This document shows, one piece after another, positions 23,080-33,814 of a stretch of DNA of 64,000 nucleotides. The position numbers were made by a program, and so were the translations under genes. The stretch covers positions 21,780,001 through 21,844,000 of the forward strand of contig JAFFJZ010000002.1 in the NCBI GenBank assembly GCA_018340375.1, in the 5' to 3' direction. The notes under the pieces were generated by a model. That model made no database searches. It was not told the DNA's origin and saw nothing but the letters and a program-made list of their open reading frames with translations. Position 1 is the first letter of the stretch. Every line of letters begins with the position of its first letter. Source of the DNA: Gonatopus flavifemur. Its lineage: Eukaryota; Arthropoda; Insecta; Hymenoptera; Dryinidae.

Positions 23080-23319
23080 CACGGAAAAAAGAAAACAGCA
23101 ATGGTTACTGTGAATCACAAAAATACATTGAAACTCAAATTCATTCCATGCAGTACTGCGTTTTTCAGTCCTCATTACTGTCCAGTCAGCACTGGCGAAT
23201 TTCAATACAATACCCATCACTGTGATCGCGCTAATCCTCATTATCCAAGCGTGTTTTGATTTGTTTTTCAACCGATCGCTGTCATTCACAGTAACCAGTA
23301 ATGTTTTCTTTTTTCCGTG
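23080..23319. mobile_element. 240-bp MITE, CACGGAAAAAAG ends, TA duplication
   Basis: Ends CACGGAAAAAAGAAAACAGC and reversed CACGGAAAAAAGAAAACATT, followed on both sides by a shared GGTTACTGTGAAT segment. Flanked by TA. Both strands show open frames of 60-80 codons, which follow from the palindrome. Confidence 0.85.
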
Positions 23320-23463
23320 TAGTCAACTTAAGTTTATAACAGATTTATAATTCATAAATGAGTTTTGATCCATGTGGAGACTTCACAGTTTCCAAATGGC
23401 ACGGTATTGGTAGAGCTTTATTTGCCAAACAACGGCAAAAAAGGTGTTCATATTTAGAGCCAT

Positions 23464-23798
23464 CCCGGGAAAAATTGATTTGGATCTAATGGATTAGATC
23501 TACGCAGATTTAAAAAAAGGGAAAATCCAAGTCGACTTAGATCCATTTGAATGTATGAAGATCTCATTATTTCTTCCCAAAAATACTGAATTCTTATAAA
23601 CGTGAAGGATTTAAGAGTGAAGGAAATAGTTGGTTATTGTATGCAAATTGTAATGAATTAAGGTAGAATTTTTGTTGATTTTGTTCTACTTGGATCCAAC
23701 TAGATCTACTCAGATCTAAATAGATCTACATTATCAATTTTTTCAGATCTAGTAAGATCTAATTGAATCTACGTAGATCTAAATCATTTTTTTCCGGA
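23464..23798. mobile_element. 335-bp CCGG-ended element made of AGATCTA repeats
   Basis: Left CCCGGGAAAAATTGATTTGG, reversed right CCGGAAAAAAATGATTTAG. AT lies on both sides if one terminal base is mutated. The interior carries more than ten TAGATCTA/AGATCTA words concentrated near the two ends. Confidence 0.6.
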
Positions 23799-23853
23799 AT
23801 TACATTGTGAAAAACGCATAGGATACAGGGAGAGAAACCCTAAGTTGTATCTA

Positions 23854-23981
23854 CACTGAGAGAAGAGTTTGTTTGTAACAAAGAAAGCTTATAAATCGTG
23901 AGAAAACGGTCAAATAAAATTTATTAATAGTTAAAAAACCACATTTGATTGGAATAAATTTGGGATACTTTTTTCTCAGTG
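23854..23981. mobile_element. 128-bp MITE, CACTGAGAGAAGAG start, TA duplication
   Basis: Left CACTGAGAGAAGAGTTTG, reversed right CACTGAGAAAAAAGTATC, TA on both sides. Central TTAATAGTTAA palindrome. Confidence 0.75.
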
Positions 23982-24538
23982 TATAAAATTCATTTTAATG
24001 GATGAAATTGTTCTTCAGTTGATGATTACTTCATGCGGTCAAGCACCATTTTATTTATCAGGATTATATTCAACTGGTTCAAAGAAATATTTTACACATA
24101 CCATTGAATAAAATATTTTCTCGTCTCAATGACTTTTTTCACTCAATGTAGATCCTCGTACTAATTATTAATAAGCGCTTTGGAGCAAACAAGTGTTTAT
24201 GAACAATTCTTCTCTAAGTTGTGGTAATTTTTTGAAAAATCATAACCGTCAAAAGGAAGTATCAATCGTCAAAGATTGGCTGACCTTGGTTCAGCATTGA
24301 CATCATGGATTTGAAAATTCGACTCCTGTACCGCAAATTTACTGAGAGGAGAGTTTATTTATATTCAATCAATCTTGTTTTGGATACGGCAAAATAAATA
24401 TTAACAGGTAAGGTTTATTAACAGTTCAGAAATTTCATGTAATGAACTTTGTTTATAAGTAATGAGATATGCTTATGTGGGAAAAATATTTCTTTCGTTG
24501 TATCCAAAACAAACTTTATTGCATACAAATAAACTCTT

Positions 24539-24774
24539 AACGGAGAAAAAAGATCTGCTAAAAAGTACCATACTTTATAGTGTTCGAGCATCAGTCTTGT
24601 CCAGATCAAATTATGTACATGAGAATATCTACAAAAGTAGTATACTTCTTCAGGGAAGTCCAAGCGAGTATGGTACTTTTAGAGGTATTTTCACGTAAAT
24701 AATTTGATCTGGACAAGACTGATGCTCAGACACTATAAAGTTTGGTGCTTCTTAGCAGACCTTTTTTCCCCGTG
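24539..24774. mobile_element. 236-bp hairpin MITE, (CA)CGGGGAAAAAAG ends, TT duplication
   Basis: Arms of about 90 bp pair: GATCTGCTAAAAAGTACCAT and CATCAGTCTTGTCCAGATCA both recur inverted. The right terminus is CCCCGTG; the left is mutated at the first base. TT on both sides. Overlapping frames on both strands reflect the palindrome. Confidence 0.8.
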
Positions 24775-25900
24775 TTCCCTCGGTGTAAGTTGAAAAGGTT
24801 GCTAACGATATCTGAAAGCCATGCTCCAATTTCTGATTAGTGGTATCACGTTTTTCGTTTATCGTTTCATATTGATAGGCTCAGAAGAAAAATTCAACCA
24901 ATCCCATTTGACCATAATTTTTGAAAAAAAGAAGGTGATTCAGCCCATAATTTGACTATTACATTACAAACTGCGACAATAGAGAGCAAAAGTTGGAAAA
25001 ATCATTGGCACGGAGAAAGATGTCGCCCAACAATATAAGATTTTGTATTTTTCTTAGGAAGCCAAAAACAGGAAAGTTTGTAAAATTGATTTTTACATAA
25101 AAATATGGAGTATCGCGAATGCTGTAGAAAAAATGATAAGTAGGATTGAAATTTTCAACACTTTTGTTGAATTTTAAAAACCGTATAGTAAAATTTTGCC
25201 CCTCAGTATTTCGTATTTTCATTTAAAAATTCACTTTGCAAACCTTCCCTCGTCCCTGGTTAGCTGAAAAAAAAACAAGAAAACGTCTTGTATCTTCGAA
25301 CGAGCAAATTCGAATCCTGTTCAAAGGATTTAAAATCGCCTCAAGAAAAACAGAACAGCTGTTGAATTTTTCTTCTTCAGAAACATCAACCACAACTATC
25401 TTATATTATTCACGTTCGTTTTATTCAATTCTCTCTTCTACAGCAGTGAAATAACTATGAGAAATTTGCATTGATTTCAACGAATATAGAAAGTCATAGA
25501 ATAAGTTATACAATCCGAAATGATGTTCCTTGGATTGCATTCTCAAAAGAAGCCTTACAATGAATGGAGCTCGCTTTGTTCACATATTCCACAATATCAA
25601 TGATACTGTCGGTCCACAAAACATTTCTTCACCTGAATTTTCATGTAATTGTATGAAAATAGCATATAATTGAGATTTTTATAAATTTTATAGAATTTGT
25701 ATACAATTTTTATATATTTCATATCTGCTTTGTACAAAAATTGTATGGAAGTTCCGTAATATTATTGTTAAGAACAACACTTTGTGTAATTGCTGCGAAG
25801 TTTGTTTATGAACATTTCAAATTAGCTCCTGTGTGCAACAACATCGAGCCAATTTCAGCACATTTCTTGGAAAATACTGGCCAATTTCACGCCAGGAGAA
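24775..25900. other. Unannotated stretch
   Basis: No gene seen. 25675-25745 contains TTTTATAGAATTTGTATACA, similar to 17445 and 36550. 25930-26019 is the left arm of a hairpin whose right arm follows S2. Confidence 0.35.
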
Positions 25901-25949
25901 AGCTGGAGTTGGCTCAATGTTTGTTCACACATGCAAGTATATTTCAAAA

Positions 25950-26935
25950 AGCCCCATAATTTATTGAGGATCAGCGCCAGTCTGCGAAGGATAAAATATT
26001 ATTGAGCTGAATATAGCGTCCCATGTGTGTATGGAACAATGATCCAATCATGGACTAAGCCTGCCACAAGACCTGCCGAGACTCGTCTGGAACAATTCAA
26101 TAAGATCAGGACAAGCTTGTGCCAATGGTTCGTTCCAGCCTAGTCCAAATGATTCGTCAAGCATCAATTAATGCTTCTTTCATCACAGATATCGATGAGA
26201 AGAGTAATTTGATCCGTATTTCAGCTCAAAGTTCTCCCTCAGAATACCGTACATGAATCATCTTAAAATGATAGATTAAATGTGCCAAGACTGGGACGAG
26301 CTTGGGTTTTACCGAGTCTTGTTAACCCCTGCATGGGAAAGACATCTTGAAATCCTGTAGAGAGTTTTTAAGGTCAGTTGATTTCCGTGTATGATCATAT
26401 TTAAAAGTAGCCTATTACCATTGTGTCAAGTTTTATTCTTATTTAGATCTAATATATCTATCTTAGTGTGTGAAACTGGAGTATGGGGCCAATCATAGGG
26501 AGGAGATTGGACTGGTTTTGGCCCGATAGTTATGCACAAGTCTTTATCTATTGTGAAATAATTGAAAACACTGTGCCATTTATGTGGACAACATCGGCTT
26601 GTGCCAAGCTTGTACCAAGTGCAATGGCCATTCCAAAGGAACGAACAAATGTGCCATGACTAACTATCCATTGGAAACAGCGGGACAATCATGGAACCAA
26701 TCATCATGGGTCCAATTATTTTTAACGGAGGTTTGTTTCTGATACACGTGCCAATCCTGGGACAAGCTTGGATGTTTGTCCCAGTCCTGTCGATACCTGC
26801 ATGGGGTCAAAGTACCATAATTTCTTGTAGAAATACATCTAATTATGGTACTGTTGGAAGTAAATTCAGGCAAATAAATCTATCCATCACAGACTGGCGC
26901 TGATCATTAACAAATTATGGGACTTTCCAACACAT
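25950..26935. repeat. Outer hairpin interrupted by element S2
   Basis: CCCATAATTTATTGAGGATC followed by AGCGCCAGTCTGCGAAGG (about 25955-25990) is matched by the complement after S2 (CATCACAGACTGGCGCTGAT, then CATTAACAAATTATGGGAC, 26885-26932). S2 inserted in the loop with a GT duplication. Confidence 0.6.
26020..26805 (-). mobile_element. 786-bp element S2, inverted copy of S1, GT duplication
   Basis: Reads CCCATGTGTGTATGGAACAA at the left and ends CGATACCTGCATGGG; reversed it starts CCCATGCAGGTATCGACAGG, like S1. GT flanks both sides. Diverged from S1 but collinear with it in reverse. Confidence 0.75.
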
Positions 26936-27404
26936 TTGTTTCCTCCGTATGGGAAATTTCACGCAAAGGAATACTTTTTTGATTATTGCATTTCAATAAA
27001 AGAAGAGAAAGTGGAAAGAAATTATTCTAAAATGAAAAAGAAAGTACAACTATCAATAACTCATAGTCACTTCTTCGTGAACAGCATTTAATGAATGATC
27101 GGGAAAGATTTTAAGATACATCGAAAAGTCATTAGATATTCGATATCGTTTCACAGGAGTGCATTTGAAACTGTCAACACACATTTCAATTCATCAAACG
27201 TATTATTATCGATATTTATGTACCTCTTGAATATTATCCAGAACAAAAACAAGCAAATTTATATCATCCCTTTAATTATGAATCAAGCATTAAATAAACG
27301 AACATTATTCAATCCAATGATTTTCAATTCTAAGAATTCAGAGGTGTGAGATAGGAACCGAATGAAGTTACGCAATTCCTCTCCTAGAAATTCTCTCGAT
27401 TCTT
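26936..27404. other. Unannotated stretch
   Basis: AT-rich, no gene seen. Confidence 0.35.
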
Positions 27405-29131
27405 CCCATGTGGAAATTGCCGGAGTTGACAAATCGCCCAGTACTGGAAAGGTTGTATTTGCCAGACTTCGGCAAAAACAACTGTTCCTGTTCAGGCCCA
27501 TTACTGTTTTTCAACTGACTGTACATGTTCGACGGAGTTGAGACGGTATTGGTTGGCGTGGACAGACAGTGTTGGGCCAGTAATGAATCAATACTGGCCG
27601 GAAAATACACGGATCGTAGTGTAACGGAGCCACGCCAGTACTGTGCCAGAGTTGGGATAACCATTCAATATATCCAATAGGCGATCGAGTGCCAGGATCG
27701 GTAGGGCAATGGCTAACTACAAAATCGGTAGTCGAACTGCGTTAAAATTATGTCTATGGAAATCCGGCTGTTATGGTAAACCAAAGCGGCGCCAGTACTG
27801 AGCCAGAGTTGGGATTACCATTTCATATATTTGATAGCCGACTATATGCCAGTATCAATATGGCACTGGCTGACTACGAAATCGATGTTGTATTGTCGTT
27901 AAAATCAATTCATTATGACAAATGGCGTGGTACTGGCGAGGTTGTATTTGCCAAAGTTCGGCAAAAACAACTGTGCCTGTTCAGAATCATTACCGTTTTT
28001 CAACTGTCGCCGAACATTCGCAAAATTTCAGCCGGTATTGGCTCGCGTGGACAGACGGTATAGGGTCAGTATCGAATGAATACTGTCTGGAAAATACCCA
28101 GGATTTCGAGAAACGGTACCGCGCCAGTATGCAGCTAGAGTCGGTATTATCATTCCATATGTACAACAGACGGCAATATGCCAGTAATGATATGACTCTG
28201 ACTGACTACAAAATCGATAGTCGATTGATGGTGCAATTATGATCCTCCCAACTCGGCTGTTGTGGTCAGCCGGAGTCGCGCCAGTATTGAGCCAGAGTTG
28301 GTATTATGATTCAATATGTTCGATAGACGACATGGTACCAGTATCGGTGGGACTCTGGTTGACTACGGAATCGGTAGTCGATTGACATTAAAATCACGAT
28401 CTTGGCAACTTGATTTTTGTAGTGAGCCGGAGTCGCGCCAGTATCAAGACAGAGTTGGTATGATCATTCAATACGTTCGATAGAGAACAATGAACCAATA
28501 TTGGTAGAATCTTGTTTCACTACGGAGTCTATGGTAAATTGCGTGACTTCAAGGGAATTGGTGCAATAAATGGGAATTTAAGTGGTCCCTTGTCAACTCG
28601 GAGATTAGCTGATGTGATAGAGACTCTGTTTCTCACTCGCAGGTCCCGGGTTCAATCCTTGCCCAGTGAACTTTCACGAAACCACTTCCAAAGCGTCTTT
28701 CTCAGATAACGGTGATGAGAAAAATAGATTCAGAAAGTTTTGAAAGTTCAAATTCAATGTATTTTTTTTTACTTGAAATATAACTCCGGGGATCTCTAAT
28801 TACCAGCACTGTGCCAGTACTGGGTCAGGTCTGAATTCCTACGTAGGATATATTATTTTGACCCTCTACCACTTCTTATCCAGTACTGGCCGAACAACTG
28901 ATTCTGTTGCAATGCCAGAGTTCCACCATAGCAGGCACACACCAAATATCGCTACCGACGCGGTGGTAAATGTTTTACTGGCCCTTATGTAAAATGATGT
29001 TATCATTCCGACTCCTTGCCAGTACCGTCCAAACCACTGGCCCCATAAGGGCAAGGTTGGATTTGCCAGTACTGGCAACTCTGGCAACAGTACCGCGCCA
29101 GTAGCGGCCCGTGTGTACATTCCCACATGGG
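27405..29131. mobile_element. 1.7-kb element U1, CCCATGTGG ends, TT duplication, with internal minisatellite
   Basis: Left CCCATGTGGAAATTGCCGGA, reversed right CCCATGTGGGAATGTACACA, TT on both sides. From about 27430 to 28570 it consists of two repeat units. Unit 1 (~180 bp, GGTTGTATTTGCCA ... GGACAGACAGTGTTGG) occurs at 27451 and 27939. Unit 2 (~158 bp, CGCCAGTATTGAGCCAGAGT ... GGTAGTCGATTG) starts near 27628, 27786, 28117, 28275 and 28434. The order is 1-2-2-1-2-2-2. A shorter relative is U2 (62381-62670). G+C is higher than in the surroundings. No transposase motif is seen in any frame. Confidence 0.7.
28592..28672 (+). other. tRNA-like sequence (SINE head or tRNA pseudogene) inside U1
   Basis: A box-A-like TTAGCTGATGTGATAGAGAC is followed about 35 nt later by GGTCCCGGGTTCAATCC, a good box B. 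The T stem does not pair properly beyond the loop and the acceptor is not closed, so it is not a functional tRNA. It could be a tRNA-derived SINE fragment or a captured tRNA pseudogene. Confidence 0.4.
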
Positions 29132-30292
29132 TTCCTATGATGATTCCTGTTAAAGAGCGTTTCTCATTTTCCGATTCTCGGAAATGCAACTTTCAAGACT
29201 TCTGTGTAAAGATTGAGCGTGTTTATTAAGAGACAAATCATTTCTGAAGTACTTCATACGGAGAAAAGCATCGGAGAAAAATAATAGAAAGTGGGGAATA
29301 AAAGTCATTATTAATTTTTTCAGAATAAATGTATCATGAAATAGAATCTAATCGTGAATCCAAATCACGTGGGAAATATGTGCATAGAGAGAAAGATTTA
29401 TTTATGATTAACTAATGTATATTTGGTTGACAATCATGTTTTATCAAGTATTAACAAACATTTATTTCTACCAAATATAATTTGTTTATTATTAACGGGG
29501 TAGATTTGATTCAAATGAAGATTGATTTTGCTATAAGCAAATATAGGTACGTTTGTTAACTATAAATGAACAACACTTTTAGCGAGAGAGGATGTAAACT
29601 TCTAATGAATAAAAGTGTCGTAAAGATCTAAGAAGACTATGAAATTTTAGTGATTGTTCTTGGGATTATCCCTTAAACTGTTCACGCGTTCATTTAACGT
29701 CTTTTTACTGTCGTATGCTCTTTGAGTGAGTACTTAAGCAGCTCGAGTATATCATGACGTCTTATGAATGTTTGTAACACATACGAATGGCATAAAGAAA
29801 GAACATATTTGTATCCTATCGAACTATATAAAACACTAATACTTACACGTTTTCGTCTTCTTAGTATACTCACGTTATGTAAAGATATTTATACAGTGTT
29901 TTAATCCTCTCGTAATACTTGAGTGATAAAAAGAAACATATTATTTCGCACAAAAGATTTAAAAATCAACTTAAATTCAAATAATTAATTCCTTGAAAAC
30001 AGATTTTTTCATAAATGAAAAATATTGGGAGTTTTATTTGTATTTGTTCAATACATTTTATTGAAATATACTTATCTGATTTTTCATAGAGTATCGGAAC
30101 GTGTTTTTATCTTTCCACGATTTGTCTCTTTATATCTCATGTGTACTGCGAGGAAATGCTATGAAATTCTCATGCAGTTATTCTACGAATTTTATGAGAT
30201 TAAATAATTTTTGAGTTCTTCATTCATTTTAGAACTATTTTGACAGCAAAAGAACGTCCCCATGAGAAAATTGAAACCAAATCTCATACTCC
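29132..30292. other. Unannotated stretch
   Basis: AT-rich, no gene or clear repeat. TTATCCCTTAAACTGTTCA at 29667 also occurs near 18310. Confidence 0.35.
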
Positions 30293-30404
30293 CACGGAAA
30301 AAAAGGAATAGTTGCAGCAACTAGTTAAATAGTCGATTTTCGACCATCTACTCAAGTAGTTGCTGCTGCAGCTACTCTGTAGTTAGAACAAGTACCCTGG
30401 TAGA

Positions 30405-31800
30405 AATTTTCGCTAGTGAATAATGAAGCACTTACGAGTTTATCTCTTCTACTCATGAGGCACTAGGGAGGAAAACTCACAAGGCACTCACTAGAATTTA
30501 ACACTCCAACTAACTAGATTTCATTTATCAAAACTAGTGAAACAGTCATCATGATCTAACGAGGAACTTATTAGAAACTAACATGGCACTTGTGAGAATA
30601 ATTAGGGTAAAAATGAAAACTTATTATTGAATTTATAATTGATTCAGATATATTCTTAGTTTGAACAAATTTGCTTCAACTCAGAGAAGTTTTTCATTCG
30701 AGAATTTTGTTCTCTGGTAGTAACATTGTTTTCTTGCATCAAAAGAACACTGTCTGGAGAGGATTCTATTTTCAGAATAAAGAGACATGTTTTCAATTTG
30801 ATTAATTATTTTTTTTTTAGTGTACATGCATGAAACATTTTTTTACCAGTCATCCAGAAAAATTAATTAATCCAAATATGAATTTAATAAATATTTGGCA
30901 AATCTAATGAATAATATCGATCTAATAAATGAAACTGCTTATTAATAATTTTAGTTAATAATGTATGAATCTAATCTTAGTAATGTGTGGATTAACCTTG
31001 CAAGAAATTCACAAGTTTTATCCAAACATCACTAGTCAGATAAGATTTACAAGTGATTCATTAGTCGCTCCCTAGTTTTATTTTAATAGGTTTTTCCCTG
31101 CGAATAACTAATGAGTCATGAGGAAGAATCCCACCCAAAACAGTTTGTCACAGCGACGTAACAGCGACAAACAGTTTTGTTACTGGTAATGTAACCTGTT
31201 CGTTGCAGGCAACGTCCTGGTTAGTAGTAATTTCCCACTCAAAGAATGTAACCAAGATGTAACCACCACAACACAGATGTAACATTATTATATATCTGCA
31301 ATGTTGGTGTTACGTAACACGTGATTTTCTAAAATTACTACAACATCTCAGTGATAAAGTTTGTAACATTCGAATTTCATACAAAATTTACGAATATAAA
31401 TACGAATAATTGTTTTTTATAATAGTTTAGAAAACATATTTTAGGGAAAATTAAGGTTCTCATAGCAAAATTTTGTGAAATATTTCATCAATTCATTATT
31501 CAATGTTATTGGCGAATATGAATCTCGTCCTCCAACGCGGAAAGGGCATCATGGCGCTAACCAAATTATTTTTGTAAGATTATTACATGTTACGTAACAC
31601 CAGCATCGCAGAGACATAACGACATCCCATCTACGATGTGGTGGTTACATCCTGGTTACATTCGTTTAGTGGGAAATTACTACCAACCAGGAAATTGCCC
31701 GTAACAAACAGGTTACATCACCAGTAACAAAACTGTTTGTCGCCGTTACGTTGCTGTGACAAACTGTGTTGGGTGGGAACTTGTGATATTTCTACTAGGG
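30405..31800. mobile_element. Element P, CCCTGGTAGAAAT ends, TA duplication, nested in N
   Basis: Left CCCTGGTAGAAATTTTCG, reversed right CCCTAGTAGAAATATCAC, TA on both sides. The interior has many ACTAGTG/CTCACAAG words and an AT-rich middle. It is itself split by element Q. Confidence 0.75.
31130..31787. mobile_element. Element Q, 658-bp long hairpin nested in P
   Basis: Left CCCACCCAAAACAGTTTGTC and reversed right CCCACCCAACACAGTTTGTC start arms of about 150 bp that pair with few mismatches; GTTACTGGTAATGTAACCTG and CAAGATGTAACCACCACAAC recur inverted. A second inner pair contains TGTTACGTAACACC. No coding capacity; no clear target duplication. Confidence 0.75.
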
Positions 31801-31841
31801 TAATACGTTAGCTGCCTCAATTAATTCGATAGGTGCGCTAA

Positions 31842-32173
31842 GGGGTCGTCCATAAACTAAGAGGACAGTGAAGGGGGAGGGAGGGGTAAGGTGAAATGCT
31901 ATGCTGGGCTACATGGGGGATCGGGGGGTTTGGTTCCAAGCTACGTGGTTTTTCATTAATCTTGTACTTGGAAGGAAATTCCATTTTATATTAGGGTCAT
32001 ATTTTGAATATGAATTCATTTGATTGAAATTAATTTAATTGAACGTGAAAAACTACGTTCCTACGTAGGGGGAGTGGGGAGGTTAAGAGAAAACCCACAG
32101 TAGAGCTACATGGGGGGAGGGGAGGGGGTAAAAAAGTTGCAAAAACAGGGCTACGTAGTTTATGGACGGCCCC
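31842..32173. mobile_element. 332-bp PIF/Harbinger-type MITE R, TAA duplication, nested in N
   Basis: Left GGGGTCGTCCATAAACTAAG, reversed right GGGGCCGTCCATAAACTACG, TAA on both sides (31839-31841, 32174-32176). G-rich subterminal tracts (GGGGGAGGGAGGGG) are mirrored. The ends resemble the MITE at 10429. Confidence 0.85.
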
Positions 32174-32336
32174 TAACCAACGTGAATACCTGAGGTATTT
32201 TGAATTAGTTGAGGCAGCTAACTTGTTACTTGTCCTCGCTACTAAGTAGCTGCAGCAACTACTCAAGTAAATGGTCGAAAATCGACTGTTCAAGTAGTTG
32301 CTGCAACTATTTCTTTTTTCTCCATGCGCGCAGCCC

Positions 32337-33130
32337 GTGTGGACATTTTTCCGGACGCCCTGTGTTGAATGTAGGCTCCGTATGGGCTTATATTGGGTAT
32401 CCAAACTTAAGATGTCCTAACCTTAGCCACTAAGGGACCTAGTCGGGTTGCTGATATTCAGCCTAATTTCTTCAAGTCAGGGACACCCATATAAAGCCCC
32501 TATGGGGCCACGCTGTATTACCAATTTTTTCCTCGGTTTTAAAAATCTAGGCACATCAACTACAGCCTTACTAGGGTCTTGCAAAGCTTCCCGTACTCTC
32601 CCAAGGATCTTGATTAAAGCATACCTGTATACAACCCATGTAGGGTCAAGCCGTATTCCCAACGTTTTCCCCGTTTTGAAAATCTGAATGCACTCAACTA
32701 CAGCCTGGACTCAAGTGCTCTGGGTACAGATAGGGCCTTGGATAGCCCAATTTTCAATCGAGGAAGTTTTCTTCTTGCAATATTTATTCAATTTGATGAT
32801 ATTCGCAACGATTTATTATCCTTTTAAAGGTCCTAGTTTCATCGCCTACATTAGCTTCATCATAGGTTTCCTACATAGGCTGGTACCTGGTAGGTGGTCC
32901 TACATAGGCAATATGATTGCTGGAGTTGCCCGTGCTGACAAATTCGCATAACTTTCATAGGTCCAATGCTGTTGGATATCCGTCAAACAAGTAACACTCA
33001 TTGCAAATCAGTAATAGCGCAGTAACGGAACAATTGTTCTTGCCATAATCTCTGTGAATACTGGGTCTTTTGTGCATTTTACACACGGGTTTCCGACTAG
33101 GAAAAATTTCAAAATTGTATATGATTTATA
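32337..33130. repeat. Diverged ~140-bp direct repeat in unannotated DNA
   Basis: A block around 32505-32567 (GGCCACGCTGTATTACCAAT ... CATCAACTACAGCC) recurs around 32646-32706 (GTCAAGCCGTATTCCCAACG ... CTCAACTACAGCC). The frames of 60-90 codons here follow this repeat. No gene recognised. Confidence 0.45.
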
Positions 33131-33419
33131 CACTGAGGGAAACAATTCCCGGAAACAATGAGCCCAGATAACATTTAAGTTGGTAACATCATAAGGTTGT
33201 CAGACTTGTCATTCTATTGTTTTGACTTGTTATTGACAATCTTTTCAGTGTAAGGTTGCTACAACTCTGCTTCAAGGGTTTTGTAAGCTTGTACCCTTCT
33301 CGTGTGTCAGCCAGGAAGCTTATGAAAACCTTGTCACAAGCTGGCCTGACAATATTAGCAGCAAGGTTAAATTGCTATCTGGAAAATATCTAGTTGAATA
33401 GTCCATATAACATACTTGA
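33131..33419. mobile_element. Family F MITE copy 2, truncated, with a CCC-ended insert
   Basis: Starts CACTGAGGGAAACAATTCCC after TA, like 43215. It is interrupted at 33163-33383 by an inverted-repeat element with ends CCCAGATAACATTTAAG / complement of CCAGATAGCAATTTAACC. It resumes with TAGTTGAATAGTCCATA, which matches family F, and then runs into element K copy 2. Confidence 0.5.
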
Positions 33420-33814
33420 GGGGAGGTTCTCATCAAGCGAATTCCGAAATAAAGTAAATTAAGACCTCAAGTTATTTGAAACTCATTAAATGGGTCTCAA
33501 AGTACATGAGAAAAATGGTCTCAAGTTAGAGGATTCGTATCCCGAAACTTCAAAGGCGTTTTTCTCGAAACCATGTTTTTCAAGTTTGGCTCCACGATAT
33601 CTCAAAAACTACTGAGCAGATCGCTCTTTTTTTTTTATTTTGAAGCTGATTGAATTCATTTGAGGATGAACCTAAATGGAGATGACATTTGGCTTTTTTA
33701 TTTCTTTTTATAGCACTTTGAAGGGTGGAAAAAAGGTGAAAAAACGCTCCCAAAAATTTGCATGTTTGTCATTTTTTTAATTTCAGACTTTTCATTGGTT
33801 TTATTGGTATATTG
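33420..33814. mobile_element. Element K family copy 2, 3'-truncated
   Basis: Starts GGGGAGGTTCTCATCAAGCG after TTGA and follows the reverse of 20084-20717: TTTTTGAGATATCGTGG-like, ATGAACCTAAATGGAGATGA and TTTCAGACTTTTCATTGG blocks. It stops where foldback M1 begins. Confidence 0.65.

Larger units (their letters stand above)
30293..32336. mobile_element. Element N, long inverted repeat holding three other elements
   Basis: Left arm (CACGGAAAAAAAGGAATAG, then GTTGCAGCAACTAG and TCGATTTTCGACCAT) is matched by the right arm at 32240-32336 (ATGGTCGAAAATCGACTGTT, CTGCAACTATTTC). Removing P (30405-31800) and R (31842-32173) rejoins a hairpin: GTTAGCTGCCTCAATTAATTC pairs with GAATTAGTTGAGGCAGCTAAC. 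No clear target duplication. Confidence 0.7.

Noticed and set aside
24285..24345. tRNA-like words (TGACCTTGGTTCAGCATTGAC ... AATTCGACTCCTGTACC)
   Set aside because: Box B is changed (AATTCGACTCC), stems do not pair and no SINE tail is visible; too weak to call.
30025..30207. 60-codon hydrophobic frame
   Set aside because: AT-rich sequence gives such frames by chance; no acceptor, family or conserved motif.
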